From NCBI GenBank assembly GCA_002495535.1, contig DAFX01000077.1:1-12479 (forward strand): a stretch of 12,479 nt of DNA. The letters are read 5' to 3'. The position numbers and the translations under genes are program-made. The notes beneath the pieces were generated by a model. The model did not search any database, was not told where the DNA came from, and saw nothing but the letters and a program-made list of their open reading frames with translations. Shown here piece after piece: positions 1 to 7,130 of this stretch; positions within the stretch are counted from its first letter, which is position 1; every line of letters begins with the position of its first letter. The DNA comes from Euryarchaeota archaeon UBA433 (GTDB taxonomy: Archaea > Thermoplasmatota > Poseidoniia > Poseidoniales > Poseidoniaceae).

Positions 1-1136
1 AACAGCAGGTTGTCTTTGTCAACACCAGTGACAACGGTTGCTTCCATGAATGCTCCATCGCCTTCAATCGCTTTACCACCGCAGACAACAGTGCCGCCCA
101 TCGCTAAGCCAGCCTCGAGCTTCTCAAGCACTTCAGCACGGTGCGATTGGTGCACGAGGCTACCGATGCGCACACCTTCTGACATGCCCGGTCCAACCTT
201 CCATTTGCCCACTTCAGCAACAACGGCCTCGACGAGTTCGTCGTGCACGTCTTCATGGACAATAAGGCGAGATCCCGCCCAGCACATTTGGCCGGCGTTC
301 ATGAAGATACCAAAGCAGATGGCCTTAGCAGCATAGCGAAGGTTCGCATCGGGGAAGATGATGTTGGCGCCTTTTCCACCGAGTTCAAGCGTGACGGGCG
401 TGAGGTTCTCACTCGCCTTTGCCATGACGGCTTGCCCTGTTGGCACACCGCCGGTCAAAACCACACCGTCAACGCCGGTGTGTCCAGCAAGAGCATCACC
501 AATCAGGCCACCAGACCCGGTGATCACTTGAAGCACGCCAGATGGGAGGCCAACATCTGCTTCTTCCATTGCTTTGGCCCATGCGATCAGGGACAGAGGG
601 GTCCAAGAGGCTGGCTTTGCGATCACGGTGCATCCCGCAGCGAGTGCTGGGGCAATGGAGCGCAGAGCGAGTTGAAGCGGGAAGTTCCACGGCACGATGT
701 GAACGGTTACACCGAGCGGTTGGCGCAGGGTGTAGTTTAATCGATTTCCAGGCACGGGAATGGTTGTCCCCTCGATTTTGTCTGACAAACCAGCGAAGTA
801 TTCCAACGTCCATGCGCCGTAGCGGATTTCGGACAGCGCTTCACGGAATGTTTTGCCGTTGTTGTTGGATTCTATGGCGGCAAGTGCCTTTGCATTGGCG
901 TAGGTTGCCTGTGCCATTTTGTTGAGAATGCGCCCACGTTGTGCAGGGTCCATGTTCTTCCATGAGGAATCATTGAATGCGGCCCGGGATGCTTCGACAC
1001 AACGGCTGACATCAGCGATGGTAGCTTTTGGAGTTGTGGCCATGACTTCACCCGTAGCCGGGTTAAGAATGTCGGCTGTTGCTCCATCTTCTGCGTCGCA
1101 CCATGCTCCACCAATCCACATTTGTTCTGCGCTCAT
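1..1136 (-). CDS. Aldehyde dehydrogenase family protein (3' end outside window)
   Basis: NAD(P)+-dependent oxidation of an aldehyde to a carboxylate; cytoplasmic. The minus frame is open from the ATG at 1136 to the left edge, giving 378 codons of a family usually near 480-500 residues, so the C-terminal fifth is missing. Class hallmarks are present: oxyanion Asn in PWNFP (N151), nucleotide-site Lys in IAKPAS (K174), general base Glu in LELGGK (E251) and nucleophilic Cys in NAGQMC (C285). The position after the KPA motif that normally carries the NAD-ribose-binding Glu is Ser (S177), and the usual FTGS turn reads LTGG. The start is set by a strong Shine-Dalgarno site just upstream. The gene is divergent from the kinase-like gene at 1182. 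Overall sequence resembles betaine/aminobutyraldehyde-type dehydrogenases, but the substrate cannot be read from sequence. Family is very sure. Confidence 0.95.
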   Translation of the reverse strand, partial: MSAEQMWIGGAWCDAEDGATADILNPATGEVMATTPKATIADVSRCVEASRAAFNDSSWKNMDPAQRGRILNKMAQATYANAKALAAIESNNNGKTFREALSEIRYGAWTLEYFAGLSDKIEGTTIPVPGNRLNYTLRQPLGVTVHIVPWNFPLQLALRSIAPALAAGCTVIAKPASWTPLSLIAWAKAMEEADVGLPSGVLQVITGSGGLIGDALAGHTGVDGVVLTGGVPTGQAVMAKASENLTPVTLELGGKGANIIFPDANLRYAAKAICFGIFMNAGQMCWAGSRLIVHEDVHDELVEAVVAEVGKWKVGPGMSEGVRIGSLVHQSHRAEVLEKLEAGLAMGGTVVCGGKAIEGDGAFMEATVVTGVDKDNLL

Positions 1137-1138
1137 GT

Positions 1139-1146
1139 TCACCTCC
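1139..1146 (-). promoter_or_regulatory. Shine-Dalgarno site of the aldehyde dehydrogenase
   Basis: On the minus strand GGAGGTGA ends two bases before the ATG at 1136, a near-perfect match to the archaeal anti-SD. It fixes the start of the aldehyde dehydrogenase and implies a leadered transcript that begins inside or beyond the kinase-like gene's 5' end. No convincing TATA box is visible upstream of it. Confidence 0.75.
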
Positions 1147-1181
1147 AAGCGTTGTCCCCTCAAAGGCATTCGGTTGACCAC

Positions 1182-1919
1182 ATGTCAAGCCAAACTGCAC
1201 AAAGGATGCTTACTGTGGCGCAAAGACTCATCAAGGCACCAGCACCACAGCCACTTATGGCTCGAAAGGTCGGTTTGGGGCAAGACGCTGCTCGAACGCT
1301 TGCTGATCGTGCTCCACGTCTGCTTGTGATCGCCGGCGCCACGGGAACTGGAAAGTCCACTGCATCGGTTCAACTTGCGGCGGATTCTGGCTTTGCTCGT
1401 CTTTTGTCCACTGATGCAATTCGAGAAATAATGCGGGCGTGCGATGAAGAAAGGACTCAAACCAGTCTTCACCGCTCCTCCTTTTCCAAAGGAGAGTCAG
1501 GCGAACCGGTCATCGACTGGCTCGACACCTGTCAAGCGGTCGAGCGGGGCGTGGTTGCTACCATCGACCGTGCCCGTCGAGAAGGCATTGATTTGTTGAT
1601 CGAAGGCGTTCACATCAACCCCAGTGAACGCTTACTGCGAAGTTGGCGGGAAGCCGGAGGTATTGCCGTAGGGATCGTCATGGCCGTGAGTGAAGAAGAA
1701 CGGCACAAAGGAATGCTTCGTAGCAGAGACGCCCATTCTTTCCGAAGAGCAGACCGCTATCTTGCTGGTTTTTCAAGAATCCGAGCCATTCAAAGTGGTC
1801 TGATGGACCGTGCTAAAATAGCATCCTGGCCCATTGTAGACCTCTCGATGGTGAGCAGCGACACCGACCGAATCAAACATCTTCTCGATGTAGCGTGGAA
1901 CGATCATCAAAAGCGCTAA
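1182..1919 (+). CDS. 2-phosphoglycerate kinase family P-loop protein
   Basis: A 245-residue cytoplasmic kinase-like protein. Walker A is GATGTGKST (residues 52-60), followed by STDAIREIMR (76-85), EGVHINP (141-147), a HK...R segment near 175-182 and an RYLAGF..IRAIQ stretch (192-204). This motif order matches archaeal 2-phosphoglycerate kinases (COG2074), which phosphorylate 2-phosphoglycerate to 2,3-bisphosphoglycerate on the way to cyclic 2,3-diphosphoglycerate. The roughly 90-residue N-terminal ATP-cone of the methanogen enzymes is not recognisable here; only about 50 residues precede the P-loop. The start is uncertain: the frame opens at 1122 inside the divergent aldehyde dehydrogenase, and ATGs at 1182, 1206 and 1257 are all possible, none with a clear SD or TATA box. 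1182 is chosen as the first that leaves an intergenic gap. Family is fairly sure; the reaction in this organism is inferred. A zeta-toxin-like kinase is a weaker alternative. Confidence 0.8.
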   Translation: MSSQTAQRMLTVAQRLIKAPAPQPLMARKVGLGQDAARTLADRAPRLLVIAGATGTGKSTASVQLAADSGFARLLSTDAIREIMRACDEERTQTSLHRSSFSKGESGEPVIDWLDTCQAVERGVVATIDRARREGIDLLIEGVHINPSERLLRSWREAGGIAVGIVMAVSEEERHKGMLRSRDAHSFRRADRYLAGFSRIRAIQSGLMDRAKIASWPIVDLSMVSSDTDRIKHLLDVAWNDHQKR

Positions 1920-2369
1920 TCACTCATGAACGATGTTGTAGTCGATCGTTATGGTCAGCATTGCATCACCATCTGAAACACCTAATTCTCCAGTGATTTT
2001 GATCGTCGAGCTGTCCAATTCGGTGATTGCTACATCGATCATCTTGACTTCTATGCCCCTGAGTTCTCCATGGTGGAGCATGTCATTGTGAATACCATCC
2101 ATGGCGATTTGAGCTGCTTCAAGCGGTTCAAGTCCTCCATCGATCCAGAGTTGAGTCCGTGCCTGAGAGAGTTCAGGTAACCCATCAGTGACTTCCTGTG
2201 CGGTGATGATGACACCATCGGAGGCCGTGTCATGAGGGAGGGTCAAACCTGCGACTTTGACCCCGAAGATGGCCATTGAGAGCAGGGACATAAGCAGCAC
2301 GACGCCCGTGGCTAGGAGCATCTGTGCTGCGTCTCTATCTTCTGATTCGTTGAGTGGGTGAGTGCGCAT
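1920..2369 (-). CDS. Small pilin-like membrane protein (last gene of pilus operon)
   Basis: 149 residues. A charged N-terminus of about 16 residues (ending DRDAAQ) is followed by one hydrophobic helix (about 18-42), then an acidic, probably extracytoplasmic domain of about 105 residues with alternating beta-like segments at the C-terminus. The DR.AQ-then-helix pattern resembles small pilin-like proteins encoded next to pilB/pilC genes in haloarchaea; Ala15|Gln16 is a plausible prepilin-peptidase cleavage point (inference). The frame is open 15 codons further upstream, but the ATG at 2369 is preferred. That ATG overlaps the preceding gene's TGA by one base and has GGAGGTG eight bases upstream, so translation should be coupled. 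Its stop codon abuts the stop of the convergent kinase-like gene. The role as a minor pilin or assembly subunit comes from position and topology. Confidence 0.75.
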   Translation of the reverse strand: MRTHPLNESEDRDAAQMLLATGVVLLMSLLSMAIFGVKVAGLTLPHDTASDGVIITAQEVTDGLPELSQARTQLWIDGGLEPLEAAQIAMDGIHNDMLHHGELRGIEVKMIDVAITELDSSTIKITGELGVSDGDAMLTITIDYNIVHE

Positions 2370-2809
2370 CAAGCAGCACCTCCACGAGCCCAGACATCGA
2401 GGGTGACGGTCCACGCGTCCGCATCAACAACCACGAGGTGATGAACGGTTACTGTGCCTCCAGCAGGCGTTCCGGTTCGCCCGTAAGGCGTTGCTACGCC
2501 ACTGTTTTGCGTCAACCAACAATTGGCTTCCTTTCCAACAGCCATGCTGTCTTGGAGCAGGGTACAGACAGCATCGAGTTCTCCACCGTCAAGCAGCTCT
2601 TCCATGCGGTTGTCGCCTTCATTCACCGCCTCGAGTCCAAGGGCAAAACGGACTGCATCATCGCCTGCAATTTCAAGCGACGCATCGTGAGCGACCGATG
2701 GAGCATCGGGAACATGCACCCGAATGAGGAAGGTTGCTGACATAAAAAAAAGCCAAAACAACGTCAACATCTCAAGGATGTGAACCTGGGCATCATCATC
2801 GTGCTTCAT
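2369..2809 (-). CDS. Small pilin-like membrane protein (fourth gene of pilus operon)
   Basis: 146 residues. The short acidic N-terminus (KHDDDAQ) leads into VHILEML and a single hydrophobic helix (about 14-30), followed by an acidic soluble domain with Cys82 and Cys97, which could form a disulfide outside the cell. The Gln followed five residues later by Glu at the start of the helix resembles processed type IV pilin N-termini and the AQ.HTLE motif of haloarchaeal pilin-like proteins; A7|Q8 would be the cleavage site if it is processed (inference). The ATG follows the upstream gene's TGA with no gap and overlaps the downstream ATG by one base, so it sits in a tightly coupled operon. Eight consecutive T residues on the coding strand (2744-2751) encode part of the helix. 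No enzymatic motif is seen. Confidence 0.75.
   Translation of the reverse strand: MKHDDDAQVHILEMLTLFWLFFMSATFLIRVHVPDAPSVAHDASLEIAGDDAVRFALGLEAVNEGDNRMEELLDGGELDAVCTLLQDSMAVGKEANCWLTQNSGVATPYGRTGTPAGGTVTVHHLVVVDADAWTVTLDVWARGGAA
2377..2383 (-). promoter_or_regulatory. Shine-Dalgarno site deciding the start at 2369
   Basis: GGAGGTG on the minus strand, within the last codons of the preceding gene, lies eight bases from the ATG at 2369. It argues for that start over the in-frame ATG at 2414, which would overlap the upstream gene by 46 bases. Confidence 0.75.
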
Positions 2810-4405
2810 TCAACCACCGAAGTACAGTCCGGAAGGTACGAATGCACCTGAGGAGGGGTTCAAGCCAGGCACTTCAGTGATCCCGATGAGGTTTGGAGTG
2901 AACGCCAAGAAGTTGAACACGAGGAGTGAAACGATGATCATCATTCCCGAAATTTTGAATCCAGTGGAGAACCGACCAGTGGCCATCAAGCCGGCCATGG
3001 TTCCGTTTCCTACTGCCTGCATGGTCACGCCGTAGTAGAATACGGTTAGGAACAGCAACGGGTCAATGTTGCGAATGGTCATGTTCCCGATGGTCTGGCC
3101 ACCGCTGTCACCACCATCTTCACCGCTGGAGTTCGAACCAGCAATAGCAGGAATAAACACGACCGCCATGGTGACGATGACACCCAGGAAAACGAAGTAG
3201 GATGTCCAAATGACAGCAATGTAAGAACCAATTGCGCGCCGACGTTCTCCTTCAAGGAACTTCAATTCACGTGAATCGTTCGCTGCTGTCACTAAAATAT
3301 CTGAGATTTTTCCACCAGCACGGTCCGCTTCAGCGATGAGGGCGATCGCTCGTTGGACAAGTGGTGTACCAACACGGTCTGCGAACTGTCGAATCACATC
3401 ACTGAATTTGATACCCCAGCTGAGTTGATCCGACATTTTCTTGACTTCGTCATTGAGGGCACCATATTCAGAAGTGGCAAGCGTTTGGACGGCGACCGTC
3501 ATGGAAAGACCACCTTTCCAGTACTCGGCTAAATCTCGCAAAAAGTCAGGGAACTTTTCTTCGACCTCGTTCTTTGCTCCTTCGACACGTTCCCAATAGT
3601 AGGATGCCGGATAGAGGAAGAAGAAAAAGGTCATTCCGAAGAAGTTGAGGAAAATGAACGGGTGAATGGCTTTCGGTCCCAAGTTCACCTCCGGGCCGAT
3701 CCAGTACGATTTGTTGTTCATGTTTGCAGGGATGCCATCAAAATAGTGAACGGTAACGTCGAACGTCACCTTGGATAGGAATTTCCCCTCTTCGTTTGAA
3801 TAGACGAGGAATTCATACCTCGTATCTGCAGGAATGTTCTCAACCATCAAACCACAATTGTCGTTATCGGGGTTGTTATCATTGTCAGTCGTGCCGTTAT
3901 GGTAATCGATGATGTCTCCATCTTGGGAACGAATGGCGATGGTGTATTCGGTGGGGACATCAGCGCTGACGCTACAATTCGCCCAAAGTGGCTGAGCTAT
4001 AGCGACGCCACCCGTTTGTGATGAATCCACGCCAGGCACATCGAAATTTTTGCCCCGCTTTGATACGGAGGTCCACTCTTCATCGGTCCATTCCACCACA
4101 TCGGGTTTGTCCTTGAGAATTGAACATGATTCATTCGCGGCATAAGACGGCTTCTGGTTGGTTTGGAATTCTGCACCCATACCGTTACCCATGCTGTCTT
4201 GAGCGGTGGCCCCACAGTAGAGGTTCGTAAACATCGGTTCCCCGTTTGCAGTTGCAATGAAACCAGAATTTGTTGCCCAGATTGCTCCAGCACCAAGACC
4301 GAGAAGGATTGACACAAACAGAATGGCGTAGAGTTTCGTGAGTGTCGAATCGTCCTTTGGCAAGTCAAGTTCAACAACAATCTTGTTTTTCTTCTTCTTC
4401 GCCAT
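2810..4405 (-). CDS. Type II/IV secretion system platform protein (T2SF domain) with large extracytoplasmic insertion
   Basis: 531 residues. This is an inner-membrane platform subunit of a type IV pilus-like machine that should couple the ATPase to pilin insertion. Order of parts: basic N-terminal tail (2-8), first membrane helix (about 23-45), an acidic Asn/Asp-rich domain outside the membrane (about 46-247) with four Cys (64, 94, 144, 184), second helix (about 248-270), cytoplasmic T2SF core (about 271-390), and three further helices (about 393-420, 448-470, 484-505). A Gly/Ser/Asp-rich loop lies at 423-437. The T2SF core carries the usual FPDFLRDLAEYWKGG and EADRAGGKISD segments. Stand-alone TadC/EpdK-like proteins are usually around 300 residues, so the extra outside domain is exceptional. 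The frame also has a GTG at 4414, but that lies inside the SD; the ATG at 4405 is preferred. Thirteen bases separate it from the previous stop. Confidence 0.88.
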   Translation of the reverse strand: MAKKKKNKIVVELDLPKDDSTLTKLYAILFVSILLGLGAGAIWATNSGFIATANGEPMFTNLYCGATAQDSMGNGMGAEFQTNQKPSYAANESCSILKDKPDVVEWTDEEWTSVSKRGKNFDVPGVDSSQTGGVAIAQPLWANCSVSADVPTEYTIAIRSQDGDIIDYHNGTTDNDNNPDNDNCGLMVENIPADTRYEFLVYSNEEGKFLSKVTFDVTVHYFDGIPANMNNKSYWIGPEVNLGPKAIHPFIFLNFFGMTFFFFLYPASYYWERVEGAKNEVEEKFPDFLRDLAEYWKGGLSMTVAVQTLATSEYGALNDEVKKMSDQLSWGIKFSDVIRQFADRVGTPLVQRAIALIAEADRAGGKISDILVTAANDSRELKFLEGERRRAIGSYIAVIWTSYFVFLGVIVTMAVVFIPAIAGSNSSGEDGGDSGGQTIGNMTIRNIDPLLFLTVFYYGVTMQAVGNGTMAGLMATGRFSTGFKISGMMIIVSLLVFNFLAFTPNLIGITEVPGLNPSSGAFVPSGLYFGG

Positions 4406-4410
4406 ACTTT

Positions 4411-4418
4411 TCACCTCC
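4411..4418 (-). promoter_or_regulatory. Shine-Dalgarno site deciding the start at 4405
   Basis: GGAGGTGA on the minus strand, starting right after the upstream gene's TGA, lies five bases from the ATG at 4405. Its GTG is in frame and could be mistaken for a start codon at 4414, which would place the ribosome site inside the coding region. Confidence 0.8.
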
Positions 4419-5438
4419 TCACATGTCTTGTTCCTTGCTGCTCGTCCACACTAAGATGGCGTAGGCAATGTGAATCATTGGGACGAAGCCCAGCACGATA
4501 CCATAGAGCATTCCTTCTGACATCTGAGCACCAGAACCTGATACCCAGAACATGATGACCAGCATGACGATCAAAAACAGAGGCATAGCCACTGCGACCA
4601 CAATGTAAGATTCTGCTAGCAGGGCAATGGATTCCAAAAACATCTGCAACCGGGTTCGGTTTTCACGCATGTAATGCTCTGCACGGTTGAGGAAAAACAA
4701 CTTGAGTTGTCCACCAGCAGTCAGGGTTCCGACCATGCCTTGGAAAAATTCGGTCAACCAGACGGATGCCGCTCTGTCAACGCTCATTTTCATGGCGGTG
4801 ATTAAATCGTAACCAAGCAGAACGACGTCCCGGTACACGAGTGCAGCGTCGTCCGCTACATCGCCATAAATGTCCTTGTTCATCGCAAGCGATCTGAAAA
4901 TTTTGGAAGGGGTGGCGTTTGCTGCAGACATTGCTGCGGTGTAGGATGCGGCGTAAGGAAGGTACTTTTCGATCATAGCTCCACGTCGGTCAGCCTCTCG
5001 CTTTGCCCCACCCTTGTTGTATCGGAAAGCAGCGTATGGAATGATGACGCCACCAAGGGCGATGATGATGCCTTTCAGAGCAGGAGGGAACACTTGGTAG
5101 GCGAATTCATCGCATCCATTTCCGGGTCGTGTTGGATCGACCAGGTCTTGATTCCAATATTCCCATTCGAAACAGTAGTCGAGGGTTGCAGGGTCTTGGA
5201 TCGATTCCCAATACGCAATGATGCCAATGTCCGGAATGAAGAAGATCGACACGAAGCCCCAGCAAATCAGGGTGATCGCCAAAGTGGTCATGATGGCTGT
5301 TGCCAAGTAGACCTCTGGCATCATCTTCATTGAACCCTTGACGAGGTTGTCAGAGAGTTCCTTGTCGCCTCGGGCTCTTTTCTTGACGACGCGACCTAGG
5401 ATTCGATTGCAAATCCTTTGCCATGTGGTCAAGTCCAT
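4419..5438 (-). CDS. Type II/IV secretion system platform protein (T2SF domain), TadB/EpdJ-like
   Basis: 339 residues; the first of two T2SF platform proteins in the operon. A basic cytoplasmic N-terminus (1-40) is followed by helix 1 (about 43-68), a short outside loop (about 69-118) with Cys89 and Cys109 that could pair, helix 2 (about 120-140), a cytoplasmic T2SF core (about 141-265) including MIEKYLPYAASYTAAM, and two C-terminal helices (about 270-299 and 308-331). This two-helix, core, two-helix plan matches TadB/TadC and the EpdJ/EpdK proteins of methanogen pili. The archaellum protein FlaJ instead carries both T2SF cores in one chain. It should pair with the 531-residue protein encoded next and with the ATPase upstream. 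A good SD (AAGGAGTGA, about 5445-5453) supports the start, 24 bases after the ATPase stop. Confidence 0.88.
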   Translation of the reverse strand: MDLTTWQRICNRILGRVVKKRARGDKELSDNLVKGSMKMMPEVYLATAIMTTLAITLICWGFVSIFFIPDIGIIAYWESIQDPATLDYCFEWEYWNQDLVDPTRPGNGCDEFAYQVFPPALKGIIIALGGVIIPYAAFRYNKGGAKREADRRGAMIEKYLPYAASYTAAMSAANATPSKIFRSLAMNKDIYGDVADDAALVYRDVVLLGYDLITAMKMSVDRAASVWLTEFFQGMVGTLTAGGQLKLFFLNRAEHYMRENRTRLQMFLESIALLAESYIVVAVAMPLFLIVMLVIMFWVSGSGAQMSEGMLYGIVLGFVPMIHIAYAILVWTSSKEQDM

Positions 5439-5462
5439 CGGTGCTCACTCCTTCCTTTTGCC

Positions 5463-6989
5463 TCAACGCAATCCGTCAACACGAGCGAGGATTTCGTTTG
5501 GTCGCACGTAATATTCAGTGACGATTTGAGACACTTGGTCTGCCTTTCGAATATCGTTGAGCACCATCCATTCGAGGATGCGCTTCCTGGTTCGAAGTTC
5601 ACGTCGCATGTCGTCTTGTGAATAGTTGATTTTCACCATGATTTTCTCCAAAACGTAGGACTTTCCACTGAAGATGAAGTCGTCTGATGTGACGTCCCAG
5701 CGGAACACTTCGTTGGTGATGATCTCCAGAGAGTTCGGGTCGATGCCGACAATCTCCACAAGTTGCTTCGTTCTTCGAACACGCTTTCCATTGATACGTG
5801 TTTGAATCTGAATTGCACACGCCTCCAATGCAGGCAGAAGAACACGCGGGATGTCAATTGGCTTGTTTTCAAGTCGGTGAACCAGCGATGCGACCGAGTC
5901 GGCGTGGACTGTAGAGTACGCGCAGTGGCCGGTTGCCATCGCTTGGAACAGAACATACGCTTCTGCACCACGAATTTCACCGACAATGATGTATTCCGGT
6001 CGTTCACGAAGAGCTGCTTTGAGCAATTCGAACTCACCGATCACGCCGTCGGTTGATTCACCACCGAATCCTTGCCGTGTCAGACCTGGGACCCAGTTCG
6101 GCTGAGGGATGTTGACTTCACGGGTTGATTCAATCGAGACAATTTTCATTTGCCACGGAATAAAGATGCACATGGCGTTCAGGGTTGTGGTCTTTCCAGA
6201 TGCAGTACCGCCGACGAACAGCATTGGGACTTCGTTTTGGAACGCAATCCAAAGATAGGCCACCATCAAGGATGACATGGTTCGGAAGGCAACGATGTCG
6301 GCAGGGGAGAACGGGTCGTCCTTGAACCGTCGAATACAGAATGCCGATCCTCTTGTAGAGACTTCTCTCCCCAATTTCATGACAATTCTTGAACCGTCCA
6401 TCAGCGTTGCATCGAGCAACGGGTCGGCAACGGAAATGTGCTTTCCACACCGTTGTGCCAATTTGATGACATAGGATTCCAATTCTTCATCGGTTTTCCA
6501 CACACAGGTGGTTTCTACAGATTCGAACTTCCGGTGGTAGGCAAAGATTGGAACGTTTGTTCCGTCGAGTGAAATATCTTCGACGTTGATGTCATTCATC
6601 AAAACGTCCATTTCACCATAGCCGATCAAGTCCCGGCGAAGATAATAGAAGATTTTCGACTTGGATTTCTTGTTGATTTTCATGCCATAGGCTTTGATGA
6701 CCTTGTCCATTGCGGTGCGAATATACGCCTCCGGGTTGGCATCGATTTCTTCGATGTTGGCCGTAAGTGACCGAATGAAGATGTCAAGGATTTCGTCCCG
6801 CTGCTCTTGTTCTTTTTTGGTCATCGGGGGCTCGATGATTTGGTAAATGATGTTGAGCGTTTGCTTGTCACGAACAATCCTTGCGAAAGCGTGGGGTGGT
6901 AGGACGGGGTACTTGTCTAATTCGTCGTACTGAGCGCGTTGTTTGGCTCGCTGACGCTTGCCACCGCCTTTGTTGTTCTTTCTCGCCAT
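5463..6989 (-). CDS. Type II/IV secretion system ATPase, FlaI/PilB/TadA-like
   Basis: 508 residues; the cytoplasmic hexameric motor that should drive pilin assembly. A very basic tail (2-19) precedes an N-terminal domain (about 30-230) with segments typical of the family (DVLMNDINVEDISLDG, then DPLLDATLMDGSR). Walker A is GGTASGKT (260-267), the Asp-box region IESTRE (286-291), Walker B PEYIIVGEIRG (331-341) and the His box GHCAYSTVHAD (354-364). A C-terminal region of about 100 residues follows. The acidic residue after the Glu of the Asp box is Ser here, where relatives usually have Asp. It is the first gene of a five-gene operon with two T2SF platform proteins. TATA-like boxes lie 22-29 and 44-51 bases upstream, and AAGGGGT precedes the ATG. 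The choice between pilus and archaellum use rests on the split platform and absence of fla accessory genes; pilus is favoured. Confidence 0.93.
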   Translation of the reverse strand: MARKNNKGGGKRQRAKQRAQYDELDKYPVLPPHAFARIVRDKQTLNIIYQIIEPPMTKKEQEQRDEILDIFIRSLTANIEEIDANPEAYIRTAMDKVIKAYGMKINKKSKSKIFYYLRRDLIGYGEMDVLMNDINVEDISLDGTNVPIFAYHRKFESVETTCVWKTDEELESYVIKLAQRCGKHISVADPLLDATLMDGSRIVMKLGREVSTRGSAFCIRRFKDDPFSPADIVAFRTMSSLMVAYLWIAFQNEVPMLFVGGTASGKTTTLNAMCIFIPWQMKIVSIESTREVNIPQPNWVPGLTRQGFGGESTDGVIGEFELLKAALRERPEYIIVGEIRGAEAYVLFQAMATGHCAYSTVHADSVASLVHRLENKPIDIPRVLLPALEACAIQIQTRINGKRVRRTKQLVEIVGIDPNSLEIITNEVFRWDVTSDDFIFSGKSYVLEKIMVKINYSQDDMRRELRTRKRILEWMVLNDIRKADQVSQIVTEYYVRPNEILARVDGLR

Positions 6990-7010
6990 ACGCGTACCCC
7001 TTGCCGAAGC

Positions 7011-7040
7011 AATTTATCACAAGTTGTGGCCGACTATAAC
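7011..7040 (-). promoter_or_regulatory. Candidate promoter of the pilus operon
   Basis: Two TATA-like boxes read on the minus strand: GATAAATT (7011-7018), centred about 26 bases before the ATG and so predicting a leaderless mRNA, and GTTATAGT (7033-7040), which would give a 5' leader of about 20 bases carrying AAGGGGT. Which one is used cannot be decided from sequence. Confidence 0.45.
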
Positions 7041-7089
7041 ACTTGGGTGAAAATCAAACCCAAAACCGCAGTCCTGAGCGCCGAAATAC

Positions 7090-7114
7090 CCCCGCCATGA
7101 GGTGGGGAAAAAAA
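7090..7114 (-). terminator. Poly-T terminator and hairpin after the UPF0200 gene
   Basis: In the minus-strand transcript the UPF0200 stop is followed 16 bases later by seven T (7108-7114), the usual archaeal stop signal. A perfect 7-bp stem follows (7101-7107 with 7090-7096, one G-T pair, four-base loop). The T run precedes the hairpin, so this is archaeal poly-T termination with a protecting 3' hairpin rather than a bacterial-type terminator. It separates the ABC/UPF0200 unit from the pilus operon. Confidence 0.6.
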
Positions 7115-7130
7115 GGTGCGAATTTAGGCG

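Noticed and set aside
243..740. Plus-strand open frame of 165 codons at the left end
   Set aside because: It is antisense to the clear aldehyde dehydrogenase, whose catalytic motifs run through the same region.
2370..2414. 15-codon N-terminal extension of the last pilus gene
   Set aside because: It would overlap the upstream gene; the ATG at 2369 has a well-placed SD and the usual stop/start overlap.
7082..7114. Bacterial-type terminator reading on the plus strand
   Set aside because: The hairpin is followed by A, not T, on the plus strand, and no plus-strand gene ends there; it fits the minus-strand unit with the T run first.
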